Positions 46,052 through 54,788 of a DNA stretch of 64,000 nucleotides are shown piece by piece. The stretch's first letter is position 1. Each line of letters starts with the position of its first letter. The translations under genes were made by a program, and so were the position numbers. The notes below the pieces were generated by a model. The model was not told the origin of the DNA. It made no database searches and saw nothing but the letters and a program-made list of their open reading frames with translations. The DNA comes from Syntrophobacterales bacterium (lineage in GTDB: Bacteria > Desulfobacterota > Desulfobaccia > Desulfobaccales > 0-14-0-80-60-11): contig JAILZL010000003.1 in NCBI GenBank assembly GCA_023512475.1, positions 1 to 64,000 on the forward strand, written 5' to 3'.

Positions 46052-47371
46052 TCACCTTGACCGCCCCCGCCTGAGGGCCTCGGCGTAGATTTCCACCGTA
46101 TGCTTCACCTGCACCCGGGCCCCGGCCTGGGAGAGGAGGTCCGTGAGCTGCAGCATGCAGGCGGGGCAGCCGGTGGCCACCGCCTGGGCCCCGCTCTTCA
46201 GGAGATTCTCCCGTTTGCGCCCTCCGATGGCCTGGGAAAGCTCGTAGTGCTGCAGGGTGAAACTGCCGCCGCAGCCACAGCACCGGTCCGCCTCGGCCAT
46301 CTCGATGAGCTGATAGCCCGGACTGGCTTGGAGAAGCGCCCGGGGGGCGGCCGCCACCCCCAGGGATTTCTTCAGATGGCAGGGGTCATGGTAGGTGAGG
46401 AGTACGGGCTCCGTCCCGTCGGGGGGGCGGGTGGTCTCCAGGCCCACGTGCTCCGCCAGGAACTGGCTGACATCCAGGGTCCGCGCCGCCAGGCGGGCGA
46501 TCTCCTGCCGTTCGCCCTCCGGGTGGTCCTGGGTCATCAGGGGCCACAGCTTCCGGAGGGTGGCGGCGCAGGTGGCGCAGGCGGTGACCAGGTAATCATC
46601 CGACCGGGAGCCGAAGAGGGCCAGATGGTGGCGCACCAGCCGGTGAAAGGCCTCGGTGTCGCCGCCGGACAGGGCCGGGATGCCGCAGCAGCCCTGCTCC
46701 GGGGGCAGATAGACCCCTACCGCGTGATGCTCCAGGACCGCGAGGGCGTCGTGCCCCACCTGGGGGAAGACCTTGTCGATGAGGCAGCCCACGAAAAAGG
46801 CCACCTTCAGCCCGGTGGCTCCGGGGGCGGTGTCCCGGGCCGGCACCGAGCGGTGCAGGGGCTGCGGAGCCAGGGGCTTGAGGTGGCGCTCCCCCAGGAG
46901 GGGGGAGAGGAAGCGGGAGCAGGAGGACCCCAACAGGTCGTCCACCGGCCGGATAAAGATGCCCTGGAACCTGGTCCCCCAGGAAAGGAGGCGGTGAAAC
47001 AGCCCGGGCCGGGCCAGCAGGCCCCGGAAAAGGAGGCGCTTCCAGGGGGGCAGGCCCAGATACCCCGCCAAGATGGCCCGGGCCTGGATGAAGATGTCCA
47101 GAACCTTCACCCCGCTGGGACAGTGGGCGGCGCAGGAGCCGCAGAGCAGGCAGCGGCTGAGGCGGTCCTGCACCCCCTGGGGGCGGGAGAGGAGCTCCCG
47201 GGCCAAGCCGTCCAGGAGGGCCAGCTTGCCCCGGGCCACGTCGGCCTCCCGGCCGGTTTCGGCAAACAGGGGGCATACCGCCTGGCACATGCCACAGCGC
47301 ATGCAGGCGGCGATCTGGTCATCCAGTTCCCGGACTAACCGGGCCAGAGCTGTGAGGTTGGACCTGCTCAC
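46052..47371 (-). CDS. GlcF/LldE-type (Fe-S) oxidoreductase subunit
   Basis: The 439-aa protein has two N-terminal 4Fe-4S motifs (CMRCGMCQAVCP and CLLCGSCAAHCP) and two C-terminal CCG domains (FFVGCLID, QGCCGIPALSG; CHLKKSLG, DRCCGCGGSF). This is the architecture of the iron-sulfur subunit of glycolate or D-lactate oxidase-type complexes. The flavoprotein subunit is not adjacent, so the substrate is unknown. It could serve a 2-hydroxyacid dehydrogenase encoded elsewhere. Confidence 0.88.
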   Translation of the reverse strand: MSRSNLTALARLVRELDDQIAACMRCGMCQAVCPLFAETGREADVARGKLALLDGLARELLSRPQGVQDRLSRCLLCGSCAAHCPSGVKVLDIFIQARAILAGYLGLPPWKRLLFRGLLARPGLFHRLLSWGTRFQGIFIRPVDDLLGSSCSRFLSPLLGERHLKPLAPQPLHRSVPARDTAPGATGLKVAFFVGCLIDKVFPQVGHDALAVLEHHAVGVYLPPEQGCCGIPALSGGDTEAFHRLVRHHLALFGSRSDDYLVTACATCAATLRKLWPLMTQDHPEGERQEIARLAARTLDVSQFLAEHVGLETTRPPDGTEPVLLTYHDPCHLKKSLGVAAAPRALLQASPGYQLIEMAEADRCCGCGGSFTLQHYELSQAIGGRKRENLLKSGAQAVATGCPACMLQLTDLLSQAGARVQVKHTVEIYAEALRRGRSR

Positions 47372-47678
47372 GCTTCGGATCTATGACCTGACAACGGAAT
47401 CCGGGGAATTCGGGATCAGGCACTCCCTCGTGTGCATCCCGCCAGTCAAGGGGCCACTCTCAGGCCTGGCCCACCCTCGCCGTGCGCTCCTTCCTTTCCG
47501 TAAGTGAATCCCCTGGGAGAGCCCGGATGGCATGCTCGGGAGGAATTCGGCCTCTGGTAAGGATGCAAACTCTCCCTCCCCCGGGAGGACGGGGCTTCGT
47601 GCCCCGGTCCCCCTGCCCGGCGTGCCGGGAGCCTTCTGGCGGCAGCTCTGTCTGCCCGGCCGGCAAGCTGTCGGGCGG
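47372..47678. other. Intergenic region upstream of the GlcF-like gene
   Basis: About 300 nt between the GlcF-like start and the tmRNA terminator. No gene or RNA was recognised; it should contain the promoter of the GlcF-like gene. Confidence 0.6.
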
Positions 47679-47702
47679 AAAAAAATAAGGGCCTGCGGCC
47701 CT
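47679..47702 (-). terminator. tmRNA terminator
   Basis: On the minus strand AGGGCC, loop GCA, GGCCCT, then TATTTTTTT, beginning 13 nt after the tmRNA 3' end. Confidence 0.85.
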
Positions 47703-47714
47703 CGAAGTTTCCAT

Positions 47715-48064
47715 TGGTGGAGGCGGCGGGAGTCGAACCCGCGTCCGCAAATAGTCCCTTTAAGCGTCTACATGCTTAGCCGGCGTTTTCATTTCGCTCC
47801 CAGGGACTTCCACCGGCGGAATTCCCTGACGCTAGCCTGCCTGAGGGTTTTCGTCCGGTGAGCCGCAGACCTGCTCACCAGCTTTGCCGGAATTCCTGCA
47901 CCCGGGGCTCCCTTCCGGCAAGGAGTTCCCGGATGCTGGCCTTAAGCGGCCAGAGCGTAGCCGTAGTTGTCGGCACTTAATGGTTTCCCATCCGTTTTAC
48001 GAGCGGACAGGACCTCGGCATGCAACTTAAAGTTCCCTATTCACGTCGAAGCCGTTTCGCCCCC
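47715..48064 (-). ncRNA. ssrA: Transfer-messenger RNA
   Basis: tmRNA rescues stalled ribosomes with SmpB. The 350-nt RNA begins GGGGGCG and ends CGCCTCCACCA; these ends pair as the acceptor stem, and a TTCGACTCC T-arm is present. The tag frame (47974 down to 47942) resumes at GCC and encodes ADNYGYALAA followed by TAA. The terminal LAA matches the usual protease-recognition end. Confidence 0.97.
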
Positions 48065-48071
48065 TTGTCAT

Positions 48072-48099
48072 ATTATAACCATGCCGCGGCGGAATGCAA
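48072..48099 (-). promoter_or_regulatory. tmRNA sigma-70 promoter
   Basis: TTGCAT (48099-48094), a 16-nt spacer, then a perfect TATAAT (48077-48072) lies 7 nt upstream of the predicted tmRNA 5' end. Confidence 0.85.
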
Positions 48100-48110
48100 G
48101 GGCCCTTTGG

Positions 48111-48578
48111 TCAGGTGGCGGCCAGCGCCCGGGTGGCCAGAGCCACGGTGTCTGCGGGCTTCACCTGATACCAGGCCTGGGAAATCCGCCCCTCTTCATC
48201 GATGAGGAAGGCGGAGCGGATGATCCCCTGGGTGGTGCGGCCGTAGATCTTCTTCTCCCCCCAGACCCCGTAGGCTTGCGCCACCCGGTGATCCGCATCC
48301 GAAAGGAGAGGGAAGCCCAAGGCGTACTTGGCGTCAAATTTCTTCTGGGCCGCCGGGGGGTCCGGGCTGATCCCCAAGGCGGCCACCCCCAGGGACTCCA
48401 GTTCGCTTCTGGCGTCCCGGATGGTGCAGGCCTGGGTGGTGCACCCCGGGGTGTCGGCCTTGGGGTAAAAGTAGAGAAGCAGTTTACGGCCCCGGAAATC
48501 CATCAGACTCACCGGTCGGCCGTCCTGATCCGGAAGCTCAAAAGGGGGCGCAAGATCCCCGGGCTGCAAGCGGGTCAT
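48111..48578 (-). CDS. bcp: Thioredoxin-dependent peroxiredoxin (Bcp/PrxQ)
   Basis: This enzyme reduces peroxides. The active-site segment DTPGCTTQACTIRD has the peroxidatic Cys and a resolving Cys five residues later, as in two-Cys Bcp proteins. Start ATG 48578 is preceded by AGGAG; ATG 48599 is possible. The 155-aa length is typical. The stop lies just upstream of the tmRNA promoter. Confidence 0.93.
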   Translation of the reverse strand: MTRLQPGDLAPPFELPDQDGRPVSLMDFRGRKLLLYFYPKADTPGCTTQACTIRDARSELESLGVAALGISPDPPAAQKKFDAKYALGFPLLSDADHRVAQAYGVWGEKKIYGRTTQGIIRSAFLIDEEGRISQAWYQVKPADTVALATRALAAT

Positions 48579-48766
48579 CGTCTGCTCCTGATGGCTCATG
48601 AGAGAGGGGCTTGCCCCTTGCCCTTTCAGGTAAGATTTCCGGGAGGATTTGTAAACCCCGGGCGCCCAAAATCCGCCGGCCAATGATATGCTAGAGCAGT
48701 TTTGAAGAGAGCAACGGCCGCCCGGTGGGGCGCGGCCGGAATCCCACGGCAGGTGAGGGCCAGGAC

Positions 48767-49642
48767 ATGCAACCAGCCATCGGCTTCATCGGGATGGGTA
48801 TCATGGGGATGCCCATGGCGGCCAATCTGCTCAAGGCCGGATTTACGCTCAAGGTGTATAACCGCACGGCGGCCAAGGCCCAGCCCCTGATCGAGGCGGG
48901 GGCGACGCTGGCTGCCAGCCCCCGGGAACTGGCCCAGGAGGTGGACCTCCTCATCCTCATGGTCACCGGTCCGGAGGCCGTCCAGGATGTCCTCTGGGGC
49001 AGGGAGGGGGCCTTCCGGGAGCTGGGGCCAGGGAAGACCCTCATCAACATGAGCACCGTGTCCCCCCGCTTCAGCCGGGAGCTCAACTCAGTCCTGAGCG
49101 GCGCCGGCACGACCTTCATCGATGCCCCCGTTTCCGGGTCCAAGAAGGCGGCGGAGGAGAAGGCCCTCATCATCCTGGCCAGCGGCCCCCAGGAGGCGGT
49201 GGCACAGGTCACCCCGGTGCTGGCCACCCTGGGCAAAAAAGTGGTCTACTGCGGGGAGGCGGGTCAGGGTTCCATGATGAAGATGAGTATCAACCTGCTT
49301 TTGGGCCTGATGATGGCCGGGCTGGCGGAGGCGGTGGCCTTCGGCCGGGCGGGGGGGCTGAGCCCGGAGGCCATCCTGGAGGTGGTCCACGCCGGACCCC
49401 TGAGCTGCGGCCTCTTTCAGCTCAAGACAGAGATGCTCCTCTCCGGGGAGTTTCCGCCCCAGTTCCCTCTGAAACACATGACCAAGGACGCCAAGTTCAT
49501 CATTGACACCGCCTTTGAAACCGGGGCGGGGGCGCCTTTGGGGCATCTCCTGCTGCACCTTTACCGGCGGGGGTTGAGCCACGGTCTGGGGGAGGAGGAC
49601 TTCGCCGCCATCTACCGGGTGCTGGAGGCGCCGCCAGGGTGA
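48767..49642 (+). CDS. Beta-hydroxyacid dehydrogenase (HIBADH/GLYR family)
   Basis: This NAD(P)-dependent reductase is of the 3-hydroxyisobutyrate, tartronate-semialdehyde and succinic/glyoxylate-reductase group. ATG 48767 gives the Rossmann start IGFIGMGIMGMPMAANLLKAG-type motif. The substrate motif DAPVSGSKKAAEEKAL and the catalytic Lys in GQGSMMKMSINLL are present. Substrate is undetermined. mobB follows with a GTGA overlap. Confidence 0.9.
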   Translation: MQPAIGFIGMGIMGMPMAANLLKAGFTLKVYNRTAAKAQPLIEAGATLAASPRELAQEVDLLILMVTGPEAVQDVLWGREGAFRELGPGKTLINMSTVSPRFSRELNSVLSGAGTTFIDAPVSGSKKAAEEKALIILASGPQEAVAQVTPVLATLGKKVVYCGEAGQGSMMKMSINLLLGLMMAGLAEAVAFGRAGGLSPEAILEVVHAGPLSCGLFQLKTEMLLSGEFPPQFPLKHMTKDAKFIIDTAFETGAGAPLGHLLLHLYRRGLSHGLGEEDFAAIYRVLEAPPG

Positions 49643-50202
49643 GTCGGGAGCGTCCTCCTCGCAATGTCATCTCCCTGGTGGGGCCCTCGGGGTCGGGGAA
49701 GACGGAGATCATCTGCCGCCTGGTGCAATGGCTGACGGCCCGGGGCCTCAGGGTGGGGGTGCTGAAGCACAGCCACCACCTCCGGCCGGCGGTGACCCCG
49801 GAGGCCGAGGTCTACCGGCAGGGCGGGGTGCGGGTCTTCGCCCGGCCGGCCCCCGGGGCGGTGGAGATTTACGGCTTTCCGGAGGGGGAGCCGGAACCGG
49901 GGCCTCTGGTGGCCCGGCTGGCCGCCCAGGTGGACCTGCTGCTGGTGGAAGGTTACAAGACCGGAGAGCTCCCCAAGATCCTCCTGACCGGCCCGGGAGT
50001 GGAGGAGGTGCTGCCGGGCCGGCAGGGGGTGGTGGCCCTCATCAGCCGGGAGGCAGCCGGGGGGGAGCTGCCGGTGTTCCGGCCGGACGAGGTGGAGGCG
50101 GTGGGGCATTTCGTCCTGGCCTATCTCAAGGGACGGCAGGGCTCTCCGGGAGGCCCTCCGCCTCCTCCGGGGCCGGCAGACGGGCCAGGTCGGCCAGGCT
50201 GA
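49639..50202 (+). CDS. mobB: MobB-like molybdopterin-guanine dinucleotide adapter
   Basis: This P-loop protein assists MobA in making the Mo/W-bis-MGD cofactor. It has Walker A GPSGSGKTE, LKHSHH and LLLVEGYKTGELPKI. The start GTG 49639 overlaps the upstream stop. The last 77 nt overlap, tail to tail, the Rrf2 gene on the other strand; the C-terminus there is a proline/glycine-rich string that may be dispensable. Confidence 0.88.
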   Translation: MSRERPPRNVISLVGPSGSGKTEIICRLVQWLTARGLRVGVLKHSHHLRPAVTPEAEVYRQGGVRVFARPAPGAVEIYGFPEGEPEPGPLVARLAAQVDLLLVEGYKTGELPKILLTGPGVEEVLPGRQGVVALISREAAGGELPVFRPDEVEAVGHFVLAYLKGRQGSPGGPPPPPGPADGPGRPG

Positions 50203-50575
50203 TGTTTTTCAGCCGCGCCAGCATGGCCTGGGTGGCCTCGGCCCAGACCATGCGGGTGGGGCAGGACTGCGCCCGGTCGCACACTTCCGGCCGGGCGGTG
50301 CATTCCACCAGCCTGAGGCCTTCCTCCAGCACCGACACAATGTCGGCCACAGTGATCTCCGCAGGCGGCCGGGCCAGCTGATGGCCCCCTTTGGGGCCCC
50401 GGACGCTTTGCACCAGTCCAGCCTTTTTGAGGGGGATGATGATCTGCTCCAGGTATTTCACCGACACCCCCTGGCGCCGGGCGATGTCGCTTAAGTGGAT
50501 GGGCCCCTGGGAATAATGGCGGGCCATGTCCACCAAAAGCCGGGTGCCGTAGCGGCTGCGGGTGGAGAGCCTCAT
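50126..50575 (-). CDS. Rrf2-family transcriptional regulator (IscR-like)
   Basis: ATG 50575 overlaps the thiE stop (ATGA). The 149-aa protein has the Rrf2 winged helix (YGTRLLVDMARHY, ISDIARRQGVSVKYLEQI-like, VRGPKGGHQLA) and three cysteines spaced C-x6-C-x5-C that could hold a 2Fe-2S cluster. Rrf2 proteins sense Fe-S status, NO or redox. It is last in a thiM-thiE-rrf2 unit. Confidence 0.9.
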   Translation of the reverse strand: MRLSTRSRYGTRLLVDMARHYSQGPIHLSDIARRQGVSVKYLEQIIIPLKKAGLVQSVRGPKGGHQLARPPAEITVADIVSVLEEGLRLVECTARPEVCDRAQSCPTRMVWAEATQAMLARLKNISLADLARLPAPEEAEGLPESPAVP

Positions 50576-51228
50576 GGGGCCAAGCCCTCCGGAGAAGAGG
50601 CGGCGGGGGCGACCGGAGCCCCGCCGGTGGCAAAAAGACTCTGGAAACGCCGGATGGCCGCCTCCATATCCGGCTCGCTGAGCACGGCGGAAATGGCGCA
50701 CAATCCATCAGCTCCGGCAGCCACCACCTGCGGGGCGTTGGCGAGGGTGATGCCGCCGAGGGCGACAAGGGGCAAGGAAACCTCGGCCCGGATCTCCCGC
50801 AAGAGCCTGAGGCCGCCGGCGGCGCCCGCATCCGGCTTGGTGCGGGTGGGAAAGATGGGGGACACTCCCAGGTAGTCGGCCCCGTCCTGGACCGCCTGCC
50901 GGGCTTCGGCCAGGGAGCTGACGGTGACGCCGATGATGCGGTGGGGCCCCAAAAGCCGCCGGGCCACCGGGCAGGGCAGGTCCTGCTGCCCCAGATGGAC
51001 CCCGTCCGCCTCCACTGCCAGGGCCACATCCACCCGGTCGTTGACCAGAAAGAGGACCCCCCGGCAGAGCTCCCGTAGGCGGCGCGCCTCGGCATAGAGG
51101 GTCCGGGTGTCCGCATCCTTGTCCCGATATTGCACCACCCTGACCCCCGCCGCCAGGGCGGCCTGGACATCCGCGGCCAGCCCCCGGCGGCTTAGGGGCC
51201 GATGGGTGATGAAGTAGAAACCGCGCAT
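50572..51228 (-). CDS. thiE: Thiamine-phosphate synthase
   Basis: ThiE joins the thiazole phosphate and HMP pyrophosphate to form thiamine phosphate. The 218-aa TIM barrel has VHLGQQDLP, GVTVSSLAEA and SPIFPTRTKPDAG motifs. It overlaps thiM by 37 nt and the Rrf2 gene by 4 nt. Confidence 0.95.
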   Translation of the reverse strand: MRGFYFITHRPLSRRGLAADVQAALAAGVRVVQYRDKDADTRTLYAEARRLRELCRGVLFLVNDRVDVALAVEADGVHLGQQDLPCPVARRLLGPHRIIGVTVSSLAEARQAVQDGADYLGVSPIFPTRTKPDAGAAGGLRLLREIRAEVSLPLVALGGITLANAPQVVAAGADGLCAISAVLSEPDMEAAIRRFQSLFATGGAPVAPAASSPEGLAP

Positions 51229-52019
51229 CCTGCCACCTTTTTCAGGCGCTCCACGGTGGGGCCGTTCAGGTGGTAGAGATAGTCATACAGGCATTCCTTG
51301 AAGCTGCCCGGGCCCAGACAGCCCTGGGCGGCGCACTCCCCGGCGATGCCGAAGCACACCAGGGCCGCCGCCGCGGCCACCGTCCGGTCGGGTTCCACCG
51401 CCGCAAAGGCACCGATCACCGAGGCGGCCATGCACCCCGTCCCCACCACCCGGGCCATCATGGGGTCGCCGTTTCTCACCCGCCAGAGCACCTTGCCGTC
51501 CGTCACCAGGTCCTCGGGGCCGGTGACCACCACCGTCAGGTGGCGCTCCCGGGCCAGGCGGGCGGCCAGTCCGGGCAGGTCCCCGGCCACCGCAGCGGCA
51601 TCCACCCCCCGGGTGATGACCGCCTCCCCCGCCAGCCGGGCCACCTCCGAGGCGTTGCCCTTGAGGATGTCAATCTGCACCTCTTCCAAGAGCTCCCGGC
51701 ATTTACGGTCCCTCAGGGGGGTGGCGCCCACCCCGCAGGCATCCAGCACCACCGGAATGCCCCGGGCATTGGCCGCCCGGGCCGCCAGCTTCATGGACTC
51801 CACCAGCTCCGGGGTGAGGGTGCCCAGGTTGAGCACCAGGGAGTCGGCCAAGGCCACCATGTCCGCCACCTCCTCCCGGGCATGGGCCATGACCGGCGAT
51901 CCCCCCAGCACCTTGACCACATTGGCGCAGTCGTAGATGGTCACCCAGTTGGTGAGGTGATGGACCACCGGCTGTTTCTGCCGGACACGCCTCAACAGCA
52001 GGGCGGCGTGGACCTCCAT
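51192..52019 (-). CDS. thiM: Hydroxyethylthiazole kinase
   Basis: ThiM phosphorylates 4-methyl-5-hydroxyethylthiazole for salvage into thiamine. ATG 52019 follows GGAGGGGGAC; a TTG four codons earlier is possible. Motifs include HHLTNWVT, VVLDACGVGAT, ILKGNASEV and the catalytic GTGCMAAS. The 150-nt upstream region is AT-rich near 52035-52070, and no THI-box TPP riboswitch is visible. Confidence 0.95.
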   Translation of the reverse strand: MEVHAALLLRRVRQKQPVVHHLTNWVTIYDCANVVKVLGGSPVMAHAREEVADMVALADSLVLNLGTLTPELVESMKLAARAANARGIPVVLDACGVGATPLRDRKCRELLEEVQIDILKGNASEVARLAGEAVITRGVDAAAVAGDLPGLAARLARERHLTVVVTGPEDLVTDGKVLWRVRNGDPMMARVVGTGCMAASVIGAFAAVEPDRTVAAAAALVCFGIAGECAAQGCLGPGSFKECLYDYLYHLNGPTVERLKKVAGCAVSTSSPIGP

Positions 52020-52169
52020 GTCCCCCTCCAAACTTGATAATTACATTCTATATTAAATCAATTTTAAACCCAAGGGAAAAGCGGGCCAGGCCGGGAAGGG
52101 CCGGAGACCCGGGGCAGAGGGGCCGCGCCGCTCCCACCGGAAACCCCGGGGGAGGGGCAAGGGAGGCTC

Positions 52170-53477
52170 TCAGCGGCCCTGGCCGGCGAGGAGGACCTTA
52201 ACCGTTTTGAGGAGGACGAGGAGATCGAGGAGCAGGGAACGGTGGAGCAGGTAAAAAAGGTCGTATTGCAGCATCAGGGCATGGGCCGCCACCGTGTTGG
52301 CATGGCCGGAGTGCACCTGGGCCCAGCCGGACAGCCCGGGTTTGGCCAGCAGCCGCAGGCGGTAAAAGGGAATCTCCCGGGCCAGCAGCTCGGTGAAATA
52401 CGCCCGGATGGGCCGCGGCCCCACAAAGCTCATGTCGTTTCGCAGCACATTGAAGATCTGGGGGAGCTCATCCAGCCGCAGACGCCGCAGCACCCGGCCC
52501 ACCCGGGTGATGCGGGGGTCATGATCCCGACACCATTGCGGCCCGGCCTCCTCCGCCTCCACCACCATGGTGCGCAACTTGTAGAGACGGAACGGCACCC
52601 CTCCCTGTCCCAGGCGTTCCTGGACAAAGAAGACCGGCCCTTTGCTGTCCAGCTTGATGGCCAAAGCGCACACCGCCAGCACTGGCAGGGCCACAGGCAG
52701 AAGGAGGAGGGCCAGCCCCAGATCCAGCAGGCGCTTGGCGGCAGCCCCGAGCCGGCCGGCAGGGCGCCGCCGGTGGGCCTGCTGCAGCAGCCAGGCGGCG
52801 TCAAGGCCGAAGAGAGGTACCCGGCCGGTGAGGTTCTGGAAAAAGGTGGCGGCATCCCACACCGGCACTCCCTGAAGACGGAGCCGCACCAGGGCCTCGG
52901 AACCCGGGGTGACATCCTTGCCATACACCACCAGGTCCGCTCTGCAGGGGCGGCAGACCCCGGGATCGGCCTCCAGGCGGGCCAGATCGGGCTCCCGGGC
53001 CAGCACCTCAAAGGAGCCGGCTTCCCGGGCGAGGAGGCGGCTGATCTCGGCGAGCAGGGGGTCCCGGCCCACCAGCAGCACCCGCTCGGCCGGGAAGAAC
53101 ACCTTCTCTGCCACCCCGTGCCAGGCGCAGGCCACCGCCGCGGTCAACAGGAGGAGGGCCAGGACCGGGGAGGGTGAAGCCAGGGGCACAACGGGGAACG
53201 CCAGCCCGAAGGCCAGCAGCAATCCGCCGCTCACGAGCAGGGCCAGGATTTCCGGTCGTTTCAGGGTGTCTGCGGTCCGATGGGCCCACAGCAGGAGCCC
53301 GCCGCCGGCCAGACCGAGCAGGAGCCAGATCTCCGGCCCCGGCCGGACCCACAAACCCGCCAGCCGCGCCGGCCCGCGGCCGGTCAGGACCAGGAGGGCC
53401 CCGGTGAGGAGCAGGGCGTCCCCCAGGAGCAGGAGAAGCATTCTGCGCCGACCGTTGGTGAGAAGGTATGCCCACAT
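52170..53477 (-). CDS. Polyprenyl-phosphate sugar phosphotransferase (WbaP-like)
   Basis: This enzyme starts surface-polysaccharide repeat units by moving a sugar-1-phosphate to undecaprenyl phosphate. The 435-aa protein has N-terminal membrane helices, a degenerate nucleotide-binding middle, a further membrane re-entrant helix, and the catalytic domain with KGPVFFVQERLG, LYKLRTM, LDELPQIFNVLRNDMSFVGPRP. Transcribed last in a four-gene glycan cluster. Confidence 0.93.
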   Translation of the reverse strand: MWAYLLTNGRRRMLLLLLGDALLLTGALLVLTGRGPARLAGLWVRPGPEIWLLLGLAGGGLLLWAHRTADTLKRPEILALLVSGGLLLAFGLAFPVVPLASPSPVLALLLLTAAVACAWHGVAEKVFFPAERVLLVGRDPLLAEISRLLAREAGSFEVLAREPDLARLEADPGVCRPCRADLVVYGKDVTPGSEALVRLRLQGVPVWDAATFFQNLTGRVPLFGLDAAWLLQQAHRRRPAGRLGAAAKRLLDLGLALLLLPVALPVLAVCALAIKLDSKGPVFFVQERLGQGGVPFRLYKLRTMVVEAEEAGPQWCRDHDPRITRVGRVLRRLRLDELPQIFNVLRNDMSFVGPRPIRAYFTELLAREIPFYRLRLLAKPGLSGWAQVHSGHANTVAAHALMLQYDLFYLLHRSLLLDLLVLLKTVKVLLAGQGR

Positions 53478-53536
53478 AATTTTCCCTCCCGTCCTTCGCC
53501 GCGTTGCGGGCTATCCGGGCCGGACGGCGACCCACC

Positions 53537-54775
53537 TCAGGCGGCGGCCGGGGCCTCCGCGGCCGCCTGCTGCCAGGCGATCCCGGGAAGCTTGCCCTTA
53601 AGCAGATGTCCATACAGGTCGGCCGTGGCGGCCACCATGTTTTGGAGGCTGAAGCGCTCCTGCACCTGGGCCAGGGTGGCCGGAGTCGGCCGGCAAACGG
53701 CCGGCAGCCGGGGGAGCTGGGGGAGCTCCTCCAGGATCAGTCCGGCCAGGGCCTCGGTATCCCCGGGGGGGGCAAGCCGGAAGTGCAATCCCGGAATCTC
53801 CCTGAGACCGTAACAGTCATAGCCCACGACCGGCACCCCCATGACCGCGGCCTCAATCACCGAGCCGGGCACCCCCTCAAAGGGCATGGAGGTGAGGAGA
53901 TAGAAATCAAACAGGGGATAAAAGGAGGCGGGATCCGACTGCCAGCCGGTGAACACCACCTCCGCCGCGAGCCCCTGCCGGGTGACCTCGGCCAAAAGCC
54001 GTTTCTTGTAGCGCTGCTCTCCCGGGGTCTTGGCGTCGCCCACAATGACGTAACGCACCGGCACGCCGGCGTCTTTCAGCCGGGCCACCACCCGGAGGCC
54101 GTCCAGATGGCCCTTCCAGGGGACCAGCCGGGAGACGTTCCCCAGGATGAGGGCCTCGGGGGGCCAGCCCCGGGCGGCCCGGCGGGCCCGGCGCTCTTCC
54201 GCCGTGAGCCGGGGCGCGGCCAAAAACGGGGTCAGGTCCTTGCCGTAGTACACCACCACCCCCTTATCGGGAGGGCAGGCGCCGTGGCGCCGGTAAGCCT
54301 CCGCCAGTTCCCGGCCCACGAAGATGAATTCGTCCGTGCAGCGGGCGGCCCGTCTCTCCAGGCCCCGGAAGATCCGGAAGCGCCACCAGGGCTGGGTGGG
54401 GGCAAAACTGGCGCCGTACACCGAATGCAGGATGAGGGGCACCCCGGCTCGGGAGGCCGCCAGTCGTCCCAGCACCCCGGCCTTGGCCAGGTGGGTGTGG
54501 ACCACGTCCACCTGCAGGCGCCGCAGGTGCCGGTAGAGGCTCGCCAGGGCCTGAAGGTCGTTTACGGGATGGACATACTTGCGCAGGGAAGGAATGCGGG
54601 TCACCCGGATGCCCTCACCTCGGCGGGCCTCCAGAAGCGCCGGGTCGGCATGGCGGCCCACCAGCAGCTCCACCCGGCAGCCCCGACGGAGCTGGTCCGC
54701 CATCAGGGCGGAGACCCAGGCGGTGGTGTTCACCGGCAGGAAAGTGGTCACAATGTGGGCAATCGTGGGGGGCAT
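53537..54775 (-). CDS. GT4-type glycosyltransferase
   Basis: The 412-aa protein has the two-domain GT-B layout of family 4 (WaaG/PimA-like): an N-terminal HIVTTFLPVNTTAW start, HTHLAKAG, a C-terminal YVIVGDAKTPGE, and the nucleotide-sugar motif FEGVPGSVIEAAVMGVPVVG with a conserved Glu. It transfers a sugar from an activated donor during polysaccharide assembly. The substrate is not known. Confidence 0.9.
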   Translation of the reverse strand: MPPTIAHIVTTFLPVNTTAWVSALMADQLRRGCRVELLVGRHADPALLEARRGEGIRVTRIPSLRKYVHPVNDLQALASLYRHLRRLQVDVVHTHLAKAGVLGRLAASRAGVPLILHSVYGASFAPTQPWWRFRIFRGLERRAARCTDEFIFVGRELAEAYRRHGACPPDKGVVVYYGKDLTPFLAAPRLTAEERRARRAARGWPPEALILGNVSRLVPWKGHLDGLRVVARLKDAGVPVRYVIVGDAKTPGEQRYKKRLLAEVTRQGLAAEVVFTGWQSDPASFYPLFDFYLLTSMPFEGVPGSVIEAAVMGVPVVGYDCYGLREIPGLHFRLAPPGDTEALAGLILEELPQLPRLPAVCRPTPATLAQVQERFSLQNMVAATADLYGHLLKGKLPGIAWQQAAAEAPAAA

Positions 54776-54788
54776 CAGGCGTTCCTCC

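Noticed and set aside
52020-52169. TPP riboswitch before thiM
   Set aside because: No CUGAGA-type THI box or two-helix aptamer could be seen.
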